NCBI GenBank assembly: GCA_017553635.1
Contig: JAFZKN010000002.1
Span: forward strand, 4,000-67,999
DNA length: 64,000 nt
Direction: 5' to 3'
Source of the DNA: Treponema sp.
Lineage (GTDB): Bacteria > Spirochaetota > Spirochaetia > Treponematales > Treponemataceae
Shown: in pieces, positions 36,535 to 46,070 of the stretch
Layout: every line of letters starts with the position of its first letter
Numbering within the stretch: position 1 is the stretch's first letter
Translations under genes and position numbers: made by a program
Notes under the pieces: model-generated
What the model saw: the letters and a program-made list of their open reading frames with translations, nothing else
What the model was told of the DNA's origin: nothing
Database searches by the model: none

Positions 36535-37248
36535 ATGCCGACACCACACAACGAAGCCAAAGAAGGCGACATCGCAAAAACCGTTTTAATGCCAGGCGAT
36601 CCGCTTCGTGCAAAATTCATTGCAGAAACGTTTTTAGAAAATTCAACTTGCTTTAATCAAGTAAGGAACATGTTTGGATTTACCGGAACCTACAAGGGTA
36701 AACAGATTTCTGTCATGGCTTCGGGAATGGGACAGCCTTCAATCGGAATTTATTCTTACGAACTCTATAAATTCTACGGAGTCGAAAACATCATTAGAAT
36801 AGGTTCAGCAGGCTCATACAAAGAGGACTTAAACATCTTTGACGTTTTCGTTGCAGACGATGCCTACAGCGAATCAACCTTCGCAAAAACACTCGACGGC
36901 TCAAAAGAATCAATTTTACAGCCTTCAAAAAAGCTTAACGACGCAATAAAAGAAACTGCGGTCAAGCTCGGCATGGAGATTCATTCAGGAAGAGTACATT
37001 CTTCTGACATTTTTTACCACGAAGAATCTTCTGATTACAAACGCGGAATCGAAGCCAACAACTGCGACTGTGTCGAAATGGAATCCTTTGCGCTTTTTGC
37101 AAACGCAAGGGTTCTGGGTAAAAACGCAGCCTGCATCCTTACAATAAGCGATTCACTTGTAAAACACGAAGAAACCACCGCAGAACAGCGCCAGACTTCA
37201 TTTACGCAGATGATGAAACTCGCTTTGGAAACCGCACTAAGCTTGTAG
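36535..37248 (+). CDS. deoD: Purine nucleoside phosphorylase, DeoD type
   Basis: This 237-residue enzyme splits purine nucleosides with phosphate into base and ribose 1-phosphate. The family pattern is clear: 'VLMPGDPLRAKFIAETF', 'MASGMGQPSIGIYSYEL', 'IRIGSAGSY' and the substrate-binding 'CDCVEMESFALFANA' with the catalytic Asp in 'LTISDSL'. An AAGGAGA box precedes the ATG at 36535, so the earlier frame start at 36517 is discarded. Purine salvage is important in treponemes. TATAAT boxes occur at 36491 and 36505. Confidence 0.95.
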   Translation: MPTPHNEAKEGDIAKTVLMPGDPLRAKFIAETFLENSTCFNQVRNMFGFTGTYKGKQISVMASGMGQPSIGIYSYELYKFYGVENIIRIGSAGSYKEDLNIFDVFVADDAYSESTFAKTLDGSKESILQPSKKLNDAIKETAVKLGMEIHSGRVHSSDIFYHEESSDYKRGIEANNCDCVEMESFALFANARVLGKNAACILTISDSLVKHEETTAEQRQTSFTQMMKLALETALSL

Positions 37249-37301
37249 TCACAAATTTACCATTTGACGTAACTTTTGTTCCATCAGTAAAATGTCCTCG
37301 T

Positions 37302-37330
37302 TTGACAGCGTTCAAGTCTATCAGTATAAT
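37302..37330 (+). promoter_or_regulatory. ptsI promoter, consensus, apparently leaderless
   Basis: TTGACA at 37302-37307, 17 bp, TATAAT at 37325-37330: a perfect consensus sigma-70 promoter. The ATG of ptsI follows only 6 nt later at 37337 and there is no Shine-Dalgarno box, so the mRNA would begin at about the start codon. Confidence 0.8.
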
Positions 37331-37336
37331 TAAGCA

Positions 37337-39049
37337 ATGAATATTTTACTTGGTATTTCTGCTTCTGCGGGAATAAGTACTGGAAAAGCATTTGTTATTC
37401 CAGAACCGGTACAGCGTATAATTCCTCAGTTTCCGGTATCGTCACAGGATATCGAAAAAGAATGGTCTCGCTTTATAAAAGCCAAGGCAAAAATCTCAGA
37501 AAAAATTAAAAAACAGCTCGATTCTCTCAGTAACGATTCCAAGCAGGATAAAATTCAGCGTGAACTTTTCGAAACTTATCTTCTCATGCTCGACGACCCT
37601 GTTTTCCTTAACGAGCTTAAAGATGAACTTGAAGGCAATCCCTTTAATATTGAATACATTCTCGATAACAAGACAGAAGAATATGCCGGTCGTTTAAGAA
37701 ATTCCGGTAACGACTACTTAACAGAAAGAGCCCAGGACATCTGCGATATTTTTGGCAGAGTACTCAATGAGCTTCTTAACATCCGACCTTTTAACATCGA
37801 ACAGGTTCCTGATGGAGCAGTAATCGTTGCTAAAAAAATGAATCCGTCCGACACAATCATTCTTTCAAAAAGAAAGATTGCCGGTCTTGCACTTATCGAA
37901 GGTGGTGTTTCAAGCCACGTTGCAATTCTTGCAAGAAACTACGACATTCCTGCAGTATTTGGACTTGAACGTATTACTAAACAGGTTCACACTGGCGAAC
38001 GCCTTATCGTTGACGGTACAGCCGGTGAAATTATCGTAGGTCCTGATGAACAGACTTTAAACGACTACACTGTAAAAATAGAAGCAGAAAAACAGTATAA
38101 AGAAAAAATACTTTTATTCCGCGATAAACCTGCACAGACTAAAGACGGAACAAAATTTAATCTCTACGCAAACATCGGAACTCCTGAAGAAGCAAAACTT
38201 GCAGTAGAAGAAGGCGCAGACGGAATCGGACTTTTCAGAACAGAGTTCCTCTTCATGTCAGAAAGTTCAGAGTCGCAGGTAAGAACTCGTTCAATGTCAG
38301 AAGAAGAACAGTTTGAAGCATACAAATCTGTTCTCGAAGTAATGAAAGATAAACCGGTTATCATAAGAACACTCGATGCCGGTGGTGATAAAATAATTTC
38401 TGCATCGGATTTAACTTTTGAAGAAGAAAAAAATCCGATGATGGGACTTCGCGCGATAAGACTTACGCTGCAGTTTACTCAGCTTTTAAAGACACAGCTT
38501 AGGGCTCTTTACCGCGCAAGTATTTACGGAAACCTTAAAATCATGCTTCCGCTTATTACAAGCCCTGAACAGGTTATTAAAGCAAAAGAAATTGCCAGTC
38601 AGGTAATGGAAGAGCTTGAATCAGAAAATATTCCATTTAATAAAGATGTTCCGATTGGAATCATGGTAGAAACAGCCGCTGCCGGAATTACAGCAGACTG
38701 TCTTGCAAAGGTTTCTGACTTTTTCTCAATCGGTACAAACGACTTAACTCAGTATACACTTGGTGTTGACCGTGAAAATGTAAACGTTGCACCTCTTTAT
38801 AATGAATTTCACCTTGCAGTTTTAAGACTTATTCAGAAAACAATTGATGCTGCAAATGAACAGAGCATTCAGATTTCTGTCTGCGGTGAAATGGCAAGTA
38901 AAACAGACAGCGTTATGGTACTGGCAGGAATGGGTATAAGAAATTTGAGTATGGGACCAAAACGAATTTCTTTTATCAAAGAAAAGCTGTCTAATATTAC
39001 AATTGATGAGTTGCAGGCAATTTCTGCAAAGTCTTTAAATAATCTTTAA
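37337..39049 (+). CDS. ptsI: PTS enzyme I (phosphoenolpyruvate-protein phosphotransferase)
   Basis: This 570-residue protein takes phosphate from PEP and passes it to HPr. The phosphorylated residue is H194 in 'GGVSSHVAILARNYDIPAV'. The N-terminal HPr-binding helices cover about 30-145, and the PEP-binding barrel contains 'GIGLFRTEFLFM', 'RTLDAGGDK' and the Cys in 'SVCGEMAS'. No HPr or sugar-specific PTS gene lies nearby; in treponemes the PTS is often incomplete and thought to be regulatory. Genes der and merR follow on the same strand. Confidence 0.93.
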   Translation: MNILLGISASAGISTGKAFVIPEPVQRIIPQFPVSSQDIEKEWSRFIKAKAKISEKIKKQLDSLSNDSKQDKIQRELFETYLLMLDDPVFLNELKDELEGNPFNIEYILDNKTEEYAGRLRNSGNDYLTERAQDICDIFGRVLNELLNIRPFNIEQVPDGAVIVAKKMNPSDTIILSKRKIAGLALIEGGVSSHVAILARNYDIPAVFGLERITKQVHTGERLIVDGTAGEIIVGPDEQTLNDYTVKIEAEKQYKEKILLFRDKPAQTKDGTKFNLYANIGTPEEAKLAVEEGADGIGLFRTEFLFMSESSESQVRTRSMSEEEQFEAYKSVLEVMKDKPVIIRTLDAGGDKIISASDLTFEEEKNPMMGLRAIRLTLQFTQLLKTQLRALYRASIYGNLKIMLPLITSPEQVIKAKEIASQVMEELESENIPFNKDVPIGIMVETAAAGITADCLAKVSDFFSIGTNDLTQYTLGVDRENVNVAPLYNEFHLAVLRLIQKTIDAANEQSIQISVCGEMASKTDSVMVLAGMGIRNLSMGPKRISFIKEKLSNITIDELQAISAKSLNNL

Positions 39050-39089
39050 CAGATTAAATTTATTAAAATAAAAATCTACGGGTATATCT

Positions 39090-40556
39090 ATGGCAAAAAA
39101 ACGAAAACCGGATTTTTCTAAACCTAAAGAAATAAAAAATAAATCTTTCTCCTCTGCAGATAATTCAGCAGAAGAGAATAAATTTGACAGTTCAAAAATT
39201 TATTTTAATCTTCCGCTTGTTGTAATTGCAGGACGACCTAATGTAGGAAAGTCTACTTTATTCAACAGATTCATGCATAAAAGAATTGCCATAACAGATC
39301 CGACGCCCGGTGTTACACGCGACCCTGTAGAAGGCGATGCATTTATTCTTGGAAAGCCCGTACATCTTATGGACACAGGCGGATACAAGCTTACACGCGA
39401 TACTGGAACGATGGAAGCTGTAATGGACGACCTCGTAGTAGAAAAAACCCTTTCAAAATTAAAGCAGGCAGATGTAATCCTTCTTCTTCTTGAAGCAGGA
39501 CAGATTACTCCTGAAGACGAAGAGTTTATCCAGCAGTTAAGGCCTTACTGGGACAAAGTAATCGCTGCAGTTAATAAAACAGAGGGCGGTAAAAACCAGG
39601 ACTATGCCCTTAACTACATGAAATTTGGTTTTAAAGAACTGCTTTTTATTTCTGCTGAGCACGGAGACAAGATTCCAGAGCTGCAGCAAAAGCTTATAAA
39701 CAACATCGACTTTAGTAACGTAACCGAAGGAACTGCTTCTGACGTTCCTATAAGAATTGCACTTCTCGGAAAACCAAACACTGGAAAGTCTACACTTTCA
39801 AACAGACTTACACACACAGAAGCTTCTATCGTCTCTGACTATGCCGGAACTACACGCGATGTAGTCGAAGGTCAGTTCAGATACAATGAACGTGAATTTA
39901 AAATTCTTGATACAGCAGGAATCAGAAGAAAAGCAAAAGTAAAAGAAAACATTGAATACTATTCAGTAAACCGCGCAATCAAAACAATCGATGAATGTGA
40001 CATTGTTTTCCTTATGATTGATGCAGAAATAGGACTTGCTGAACAGGATAAAAAAATCTGTTCACTTGCTTACGAGCAGGGACGCGGAATTATTTTTATT
40101 CTCAATAAATGGGACACACAGGAAAAGGGCCGCACTCCAATAAAAAAGGCAGAAGAAAACATAAGGATCATGTTTGGTCAGATGAGTTATGCACCAATCG
40201 TGTGCATCAGCGCTCTCGAAGGCAACGGAATAAAACTATTAATGGACACTGCTCTTGAACTATACGAGCAGCTTACAAAAAAAGTTTCTACTTCTGTTTT
40301 AAATACCGCATTAAAAGACTGGCTTTTCAGATATCCGCCACCAGCAAGCCGCACTGCACATTTTAAAATCCGCTACATGACACAGACAAGCGTAAACCCT
40401 GCAGCCTTTACAATTTTTGCAACAAAACCAGAAGTTGTTCCGCAGACATACATTACATTCTTAAAAAACCGCATCAGAGAAGACTTGGGCTTTGATAAAA
40501 TTCCTGTTCAGCTTGAATTAAAGGCAAGCCGTCAGAAGTGGGAAGACCGGGAATAA
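39090..40556 (+). CDS. der: Ribosome biogenesis GTPase Der (EngA)
   Basis: This 488-residue protein has two tandem GTPase domains, the hallmark of Der. The first begins near residue 47 ('GRPNVGKST') and the second near 225 ('GKPNTGKST'), with 'NKTE' and 'NKWD' as base-recognition motifs, then a KH-like C-terminal domain. It acts in 50S ribosomal subunit assembly. A basic, low-complexity N-terminal extension of about 45 residues precedes the first domain. It lies 40 nt after ptsI. Confidence 0.95.
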   Translation: MAKKRKPDFSKPKEIKNKSFSSADNSAEENKFDSSKIYFNLPLVVIAGRPNVGKSTLFNRFMHKRIAITDPTPGVTRDPVEGDAFILGKPVHLMDTGGYKLTRDTGTMEAVMDDLVVEKTLSKLKQADVILLLLEAGQITPEDEEFIQQLRPYWDKVIAAVNKTEGGKNQDYALNYMKFGFKELLFISAEHGDKIPELQQKLINNIDFSNVTEGTASDVPIRIALLGKPNTGKSTLSNRLTHTEASIVSDYAGTTRDVVEGQFRYNEREFKILDTAGIRRKAKVKENIEYYSVNRAIKTIDECDIVFLMIDAEIGLAEQDKKICSLAYEQGRGIIFILNKWDTQEKGRTPIKKAEENIRIMFGQMSYAPIVCISALEGNGIKLLMDTALELYEQLTKKVSTSVLNTALKDWLFRYPPPASRTAHFKIRYMTQTSVNPAAFTIFATKPEVVPQTYITFLKNRIREDLGFDKIPVQLELKASRQKWEDRE

Positions 40557-40559
40557 AAA

Positions 40560-40895
40560 ATGTCATATTCTATCGGACAGGTTGAAGAGTTAACTGGAAT
40601 TAAATCTCATATACTTCGCTACTGGGAAGAAGTAATTCCCGGCTTTGCACCAAAAAAAGATTTTGGCGGAAGAAGAGTTTATTCTCAAAAAGAATTTGAC
40701 ATGATTAACCGTCTTAAATATTTAATCTACGAAAAAAAATATACGATAGAGGGTGCAAGAGACCAGCTTATTGCAGATTTACAGGCAGTAAGTGACAATG
40801 CAGATTTAATGCAGAGCATTCAGGATATAAGGACAAAGCTTTCTGATGCGTACCTTACACTCAGAAAATACAGAGACAAAAATGCCGCAGAATAA
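40560..40895 (+). CDS. MerR family transcriptional regulator
   Basis: This 111-residue protein has a MerR winged HTH at its start: 'YSIGQVEELTGIKSHILRYWEEV' followed by 'GGRRVYSQKEFDMINRLKYL'. A short helical tail follows, and no effector-binding domain or conserved Cys is seen, as in minimal MerR-like proteins. It begins 3 nt after der, and its 3' end overlaps the next gene by 14 nt, so the run der-merR-methyltransferase is one transcription unit. Confidence 0.88.
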   Translation: MSYSIGQVEELTGIKSHILRYWEEVIPGFAPKKDFGGRRVYSQKEFDMINRLKYLIYEKKYTIEGARDQLIADLQAVSDNADLMQSIQDIRTKLSDAYLTLRKYRDKNAAE

Positions 40896-42147
40896 AAAAC
40901 AGAATTTACAGGACATGACAATTCTTGAATCTCTTTTTAATCCAAAAAAAATTCCTGAGGACGCAAAACCTGTTCTTGAAGAATTTGATTCAATCATTCA
41001 GGGAATACTTCCTTTAAACTCCAAACAGCTTTCGAAACTTCCTGATGATATAAGGGAGCTTTCACATCAGTTAACAGATGAACGAAGTACAAGAAAAATG
41101 TCTTACATGAACAGTAAAATTTTTCTTTCTGCATACGCGCGCTATTTTATGTGGTGGAATTTAATCCGTCTTGTTAAGCTTTTTTCGAATATAAGTTTTT
41201 CTGATGTAGATTTTCAAAACGGTGATTCATGTCTGGATATTGGAAGCGGTCCTTTAACAGTTGTAACGGCTCTCTGGCTTTCTCACCCGGAGCTCAGGTC
41301 AAAAAAAATTACATGGTATTGTCTTGATATTTCAAAAGAAGCCCTTACACTTGGAGAAAATCTTTTTCTTTCTGTTGCTGCAAGAACAATGTCTGACACA
41401 GAAGAAGAAATTAACTGGAAGATAATTAAAGTTAAAGGAAGCCTTGGAACTTCGATAAAGGAAAAAGCAAAGTTTGTTACATGCGCAAACATGTTTAACG
41501 AAGCATTCCAGTCACAGACAAACCCGCTTGAGTTTCTTGCAAAAAAATATTTTGCAGATTTAAAGCATTACGCAAAAGAAGATTCGTTCTATCTTGTAAT
41601 CGAGCCTGGAGTTCCGCGTTCTGCGAGATTTATAAGCTGCCTAAGAGACTGCTTTATCCGTGGAGGCCTGGAAATTAAGGCGCCGTGCTGTCATAAAGAA
41701 AGCTGTCCTATGGACGGAAGGCTTTTAAAAGGTCCTCACGTTAAAAATCCAAATTCAAAAACAGGCAAATGGTGTAACTTTGCATTTAACACAGAAGATG
41801 CTCCGGCAAAACTTAAAAAGCTTTCGACTGATGCAAAGCTTACAAAAACGCGCGCTGTCTTAAGCTTTATTTTTGCAGGAAGTGCGCACAGTTCTCAAAC
41901 AGAAAGTGCGGTTGATGCCGGCTCAAAAACGCCGCGAAATGCAGGTAAAATCTGCCTCCGAATCGCAAGTGACCCGATAAGACTTTATGACAAAACAGGC
42001 TTTTACGCATGCTCCGGAAAAGGTCTTGTGCTTTTTATTCCAAAAAAAGGAAAGCCTGTTTTTTCCGGCGACTTAATCGAGCTTGATATTGCGGACAAAA
42101 AAATACGCACCGATTTAAAAACCGGTGCGTCGATTATCGAACAGTAA
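40882..42147 (+). CDS. Rsm22-like small-subunit rRNA methyltransferase family protein
   Basis: This 421-residue protein resembles the Rsm22 family, putative SAM-dependent methyltransferases linked to the small ribosomal subunit in mitochondria and some bacteria. 'CLDIGSGPLTVVTALWL' is the SAM-binding motif I, near residue 120. The Cys-rich segment 'APCCHKESCPMDGR' with a later 'KWCNFAF' would bind a metal or Fe-S cluster. I start at the ATG at 40882, 14 nt inside merR, rather than 40846. Its last codons contain a terminator that faces the opposite strand. Confidence 0.78.
   Translation: MPQNKKQNLQDMTILESLFNPKKIPEDAKPVLEEFDSIIQGILPLNSKQLSKLPDDIRELSHQLTDERSTRKMSYMNSKIFLSAYARYFMWWNLIRLVKLFSNISFSDVDFQNGDSCLDIGSGPLTVVTALWLSHPELRSKKITWYCLDISKEALTLGENLFLSVAARTMSDTEEEINWKIIKVKGSLGTSIKEKAKFVTCANMFNEAFQSQTNPLEFLAKKYFADLKHYAKEDSFYLVIEPGVPRSARFISCLRDCFIRGGLEIKAPCCHKESCPMDGRLLKGPHVKNPNSKTGKWCNFAFNTEDAPAKLKKLSTDAKLTKTRAVLSFIFAGSAHSSQTESAVDAGSKTPRNAGKICLRIASDPIRLYDKTGFYACSGKGLVLFIPKKGKPVFSGDLIELDIADKKIRTDLKTGASIIEQ
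42097..42130 (-). terminator. Terminator of the minus-strand ligase inside the Rsm22-like gene
   Basis: ACGCACCG at 42105-42112 pairs with CGGTGCGT at 42123-42130; on the minus strand a T-run follows (A-run at 42097-42103). It ends the convergent ligase transcript while also coding the last residues of the plus-strand protein. Confidence 0.7.
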
Positions 42148-42169
42148 ACCTTTATATAGAACTAAAAGT

Positions 42170-44083
42170 TCAGTCTTTAAAAATCTCTTTTATTTCCTTT
42201 GCATAAATATCGCCGAGCTTGTAGCGCATGATTTCCTGCTTTGCAGAAAGTTCTTTTCCAACCTCAAACGGCTTTGTAAGGAATGCAAATTTAACGATTT
42301 TTTCAAACATTCTGAATCCGTTTTTAGAGTTTACCCTTTCCTGAATTTCTTCATTTATCATTTTGTAAACTTCAGGCTTTTTAACAAGGTCTTCAAAATC
42401 TTTAAACGCAATGTTATTTTCTTTTGCCCAGATTTCAAGCTCTTCCTGGTTTGGAAGAATAAGTGCACCAAGATTTCTCTGGTCCTGACCTACAACAACA
42501 GAAGCTGCAATAAATCTTGATTCCTGAATCTTTGCTTCGATTGGAAGAGGCTCAACGTTTTCACCGCCGCTCAATACGATTGTGTCTTTTACACGTCCTA
42601 AGATTTTTATTTCACCGTGAACACCTTCGATTGCAAGGTCACCTGTATCAAGCCATCCGTCACTCGAAAGAACCTTGTCTGTAAGATCCTGACGCTTGTA
42701 ATAACCTTTCATTACAGTTCCGCCTTTAACCTGGAGAACACCTTTTTTACCGCGTGGTAAAACGTTTCCTTCCATATCAACAACGCGTGTGCTTACCCCT
42801 CTGATTGGAGTTCCGATACAGCCGAAAACCGGTGAATCAATAAAGCGTACTGCAACAACCGGAGCAGTTTCTGTCATTCCGTATCCTTCTACGACATTAA
42901 CACCGATTGCCCAGAAGAACTCATCAATTGCTTTTGCATAAGCACCGCCACCTACAACACCTGCTCTAAATTTATTTCCAAGCATTGCACGGATTTTTTT
43001 AAATACAAGAACAGAGCCTAAAAGTTTTAACGGAGTAAGTAATATAAGCGGAATAATTAAAGCAATCCAGCTTAATATGATAAAATCATAACCTGTTCTG
43101 AAATTTTTTCTGAACAGCCTTCTTGTAATGCGGCTTTGAAGAATTCCGACTTTAGTAAAGAAATTAAAAAGCACTTCAACAACACCACCGGTGCGTCTCA
43201 TCTTTTTACATACACCTTCGTACACAGCTTCAAATACACGTGGAACTGCAGGTAAAAGTGTCGGAACAAGTTCTTCGATATCAGGAAGAAGAATGCTTCC
43301 AATAGGTTTTGAATAGCACAGACTCGCTCCCTGATTTAAAATTACATATTCACACAATCTCTGGAAAACATGCCATACAGGTAAAACACATACAGCCTTG
43401 TCACCAGGATAAAGATAAATTCGTTCATTAAGTTCATCAAGCTGAGTAATGAAATTTCCATGAGTGAGCATTACACCCTTTGGAGTTCCAGTTGTTCCGG
43501 AAGTAAAAATAATTCCTGCAACATCATCCCAGTCACCCTTTTCGATTTCTGCATCAATGACACCAGGATTTTTTTCGTTATACTCACAACCGGCACTAAG
43601 AACATCATTAAATTTTAAAACTTCAACACCGGCTTTTTTACAAAGCTCAACTGTTTCATCATCAAAATCATCAAATGAAATAAATCTTTTGAGAGTCGGG
43701 ATTTCTGACTTAACACTGATAATTTTTTTTGCCTGCGCAGAATTTTCTGCAATACAGGTTTTTACATCTGTAAAAGAAAGAATGTATTTTAAATCGTTTA
43801 CACTTGCATCACATCCACGCGGAACATCACACGCACCGATACATAAAATTCCTAAATCAGCCTGCTGCCATTCCTTGCGGTCATCAGAAATGATTCCGAT
43901 TTTTTCTTCGCGTTCAGTTCCTAAAGATAAAAGACCTGCTCCGAAATTTTTTGCATTTGTAAACATCTGTTTAAATGTTACAGGAGCAAACGGAGCTTTT
44001 TTTCCAGTGCGTTCGTACTGTGCAGGTACGTCTGGATGCTTTAAGCTCACATCACGCATAATTCTTGGAAGTGTTTTTTCCAT
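42170..44083 (-). CDS. Long-chain fatty acid--CoA ligase (FAA1/FadD type)
   Basis: This 637-residue enzyme joins long-chain fatty acids to CoA via an acyl-AMP. The P-loop 'IIFTSGTTGTPKGVM', 'GYGMTETAPVV', 'GWLDTGDLAIEG' and 'GRVKDTIVLSGGENVEP' are typical of the eukaryote-like long-chain synthetases that are common in spirochaetes. A hydrophobic stretch near residue 340 may touch the membrane. The GTG at 44086 and the ATG at 44083 are adjacent; the ATG with an AAGGA box 7 nt upstream is taken. Treponemes take up host fatty acids, which this would activate. Confidence 0.93.
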   Translation of the reverse strand: MEKTLPRIMRDVSLKHPDVPAQYERTGKKAPFAPVTFKQMFTNAKNFGAGLLSLGTEREEKIGIISDDRKEWQQADLGILCIGACDVPRGCDASVNDLKYILSFTDVKTCIAENSAQAKKIISVKSEIPTLKRFISFDDFDDETVELCKKAGVEVLKFNDVLSAGCEYNEKNPGVIDAEIEKGDWDDVAGIIFTSGTTGTPKGVMLTHGNFITQLDELNERIYLYPGDKAVCVLPVWHVFQRLCEYVILNQGASLCYSKPIGSILLPDIEELVPTLLPAVPRVFEAVYEGVCKKMRRTGGVVEVLFNFFTKVGILQSRITRRLFRKNFRTGYDFIILSWIALIIPLILLTPLKLLGSVLVFKKIRAMLGNKFRAGVVGGGAYAKAIDEFFWAIGVNVVEGYGMTETAPVVAVRFIDSPVFGCIGTPIRGVSTRVVDMEGNVLPRGKKGVLQVKGGTVMKGYYKRQDLTDKVLSSDGWLDTGDLAIEGVHGEIKILGRVKDTIVLSGGENVEPLPIEAKIQESRFIAASVVVGQDQRNLGALILPNQEELEIWAKENNIAFKDFEDLVKKPEVYKMINEEIQERVNSKNGFRMFEKIVKFAFLTKPFEVGKELSAKQEIMRYKLGDIYAKEIKEIFKD

Positions 44084-44156
44084 CACTGTTTCCTTTTAAA
44101 TGCCACTAAGGCCATTGAGTAAAATTCAGCCTGAAAACAGAAAGAATTTTTCAAAA

Positions 44157-44231
44157 TGTCAAAATGACAAAGTTTGAGAATTTGTAAAATAGACATTATA
44201 ATTATATTCCAAAAAAAAACTAATGTCTATT
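44157..44231. promoter_or_regulatory. Inverted repeats upstream of the long-chain ligase
   Basis: TGTCA-AAA-TGACA (44157-44169) is a perfect short inverted repeat. Farther up, AATAGACATTA (44188-44198) and TAATGTCTATT (44221-44231) form a perfect 11-bp inverted repeat with a 22-nt spacer holding an A-run. They lie 74-148 bp before the ATG and are candidate regulator sites; the TGTCA/TGACA units recall the fabF operator. Confidence 0.5.
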
Positions 44232-44286
44232 GTGATTTTTTGTGATACTTTACTTAGAAACCCAGCCCGATATGCAAAACCCGATT

Positions 44287-45084
44287 CTAATTGAAAAAAA
44301 TCTGTTTTTTCCCACTCAAAGGAGAATCTGTAACAGTTAAAGAAGAATCTGAAAGTCCATATTCCCTTTCAAAAAGCTTTCCGCCATCTGCAATAAGCTC
44401 ATCCGCACTTCCCGATACAGTAGATTTGTCGCAGATAACAATAATTTTATCAGCAAATCTCAACGCAGAATTTACGTCGTGAGTAGAAAATAAAACGGTT
44501 TTGCCCGATACATCAGAACCGCTTTCTTTAGAAGAAATGCTTTTTAACATCTTTAAAAGTGAAACCTCAAAGGCTGCATCAAGACTTTCTGCCATTTCAT
44601 CAAGAAGCAGATTTTTACTCTGCTGAATGAGACAGCGTGCAATCCTGCATTTTTGAAATTCTCCACCGGATATATTAAAAATTTTTTTATCTGCAAAATT
44701 TAAAATTCCGACACGGCTTAAAGCTTCATCAACCTTCTGGTCAACCAGGTTTTGAGGAAGGCTTCCAAAAGAATAAAGCCCTGTTTCGACAAACTGCCTT
44801 ACAGTAAAATTCCATACCGGGCGCTCGTTTTGAACAAGATATGAATTTAATTTTGCAGCTTCTTTTCTTTTTAGAGAAAAAATATCCTTACCGTCAATTA
44901 AAATTTTTCCAGTTACTTTCATGCCGGCAGGAATTATTCCGTCTATTAAAGAAAGAAGTGTCGATTTACCCGAGCCGTTTCTTCCACAGAGGGCTGTAAA
45001 ACTGCTGTCCTCTATCGTAAGATTTACATTTTCGAAAATCAAGTTTTGTGTATAACCGGCAGATAAATTTTTAATTTCAATCAT
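44287..45084 (-). CDS. ABC transporter ATP-binding protein (FecE/BtuD type)
   Basis: This 265-residue ATPase powers a vitamin B12 or siderophore importer. Walker A is 'CGRNGSGKST' (near residue 35), the signature is 'ISGGEFQKCRIA', Walker B 'NLLLDEMAES' and the switch His lies in 'FSTHDVNSALRF'. It overlaps the permease gene by 4 nt. With the permease and binding protein it forms a complete importer; the divergent B12-dependent methionine synthase makes cobalamin the likely cargo. Confidence 0.9.
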   Translation of the reverse strand: MIEIKNLSAGYTQNLIFENVNLTIEDSSFTALCGRNGSGKSTLLSLIDGIIPAGMKVTGKILIDGKDIFSLKRKEAAKLNSYLVQNERPVWNFTVRQFVETGLYSFGSLPQNLVDQKVDEALSRVGILNFADKKIFNISGGEFQKCRIARCLIQQSKNLLLDEMAESLDAAFEVSLLKMLKSISSKESGSDVSGKTVLFSTHDVNSALRFADKIIVICDKSTVSGSADELIADGGKLFEREYGLSDSSLTVTDSPLSGKKQIFFN

Positions 45085-46070
45085 TTTTTATCACCGCCAA
45101 GCTTTACAAGAATAAATATAAAAAACGGAACACCGGTTAATGAAGTAATAATACCTACAGGAATTTCTGCCGGAGCAATTACTGTCCGTGCAACAGTATC
45201 TGATAAAAGCATGAGGATGGAACCGTAAATCATGCTTTGAAAAATCAGTGTTTTATGCTTTGGCCCGTAAATTCTTCTTACGATGTGAGGAGCAATTAAT
45301 CCTGCAAACGAAATGATTCCTCCTGCACAGACTGCACATGCGGTTGCAAGAGAACCTGCAATTAAAACAAAGCGTTCAAGCTTTTTATAATCAAGCCCGA
45401 GTCCCATTGCAACAGATTCACCGCACGAAAGAACATCAAGCTCTTTTGAACACATCATCAAAAGTCCAAAAGAAATAAGTGACGGAATTACAAAAACAAA
45501 AATATCATCCCAGCTTTTTGCATTAAAGCTTCCCATTGTCCACGCATAAAAAGAATGAAAGTTTTTATTCTGCGTCATGAGAATGATTGAAGAAACTGCA
45601 GAAAAAAACGTTCCGACAGCAGTTCCGGAAAGTAAAAGAGTTACACTCGAGCTTTCGCGGAATATTTTTGAAAGTGAATAAACACAAAGCGAAGATAAAA
45701 GCGCTCCAGCAAATGCAAAAACTGTTACAGGTGACAGAAGCTTTAAAATCGAAAAGCTCAACCCGCTTCCTAAAAGCGCTCCAAAGGTTGCGCCAGAAGA
45801 AACACCCATGATTCCAGAATCTGCAAGCGGATTTCTGAAAAAGCCCTGATATACTGCTCCCGTTCCGCCAAGTAATGCACCGCACAAAATCGAAAGCAAA
45901 ACCCTTGGTATTCTTATGTCTAAAAGAATTTTACAGTCTGTCTCTGCACTGTTTAATTTTAAAAGAGAAAACGGGTTTATAAATTTTGTTCCGACACAAA
46001 CTGCAAGAACACACAATACGACGAGAATAAAAATTGGAATTATCTTTAAAAAATAATCAGTCTTTTTCAT
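45081..46070 (-). CDS. FecCD-family ABC transporter permease
   Basis: This 329-residue inner-membrane permease has about ten helices and the family's signatures 'RIPRVLLSILCGALLGGTGAVYQGFFRNPLADSGIMGVSSGA' (shown here only by its start at about residue 63) and 'GGIISFAGLIAPHIVRRIYG', which contacts the ATPase. Substrates of the family are cobalamin, haem and iron-siderophores. The frame extends to a TTG at 46097; the ATG at 46070 is preferred. It overlaps the binding-protein gene's end by 14 nt. Confidence 0.9.
   Translation of the reverse strand: MKKTDYFLKIIPIFILVVLCVLAVCVGTKFINPFSLLKLNSAETDCKILLDIRIPRVLLSILCGALLGGTGAVYQGFFRNPLADSGIMGVSSGATFGALLGSGLSFSILKLLSPVTVFAFAGALLSSLCVYSLSKIFRESSSVTLLLSGTAVGTFFSAVSSIILMTQNKNFHSFYAWTMGSFNAKSWDDIFVFVIPSLISFGLLMMCSKELDVLSCGESVAMGLGLDYKKLERFVLIAGSLATACAVCAGGIISFAGLIAPHIVRRIYGPKHKTLIFQSMIYGSILMLLSDTVARTVIAPAEIPVGIITSLTGVPFFIFILVKLGGDKK

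Noticed and set aside
37337..39049. Sugar-transporting PTS operon
   Set aside because: Only enzyme I is present; no HPr or enzyme II genes adjoin it.
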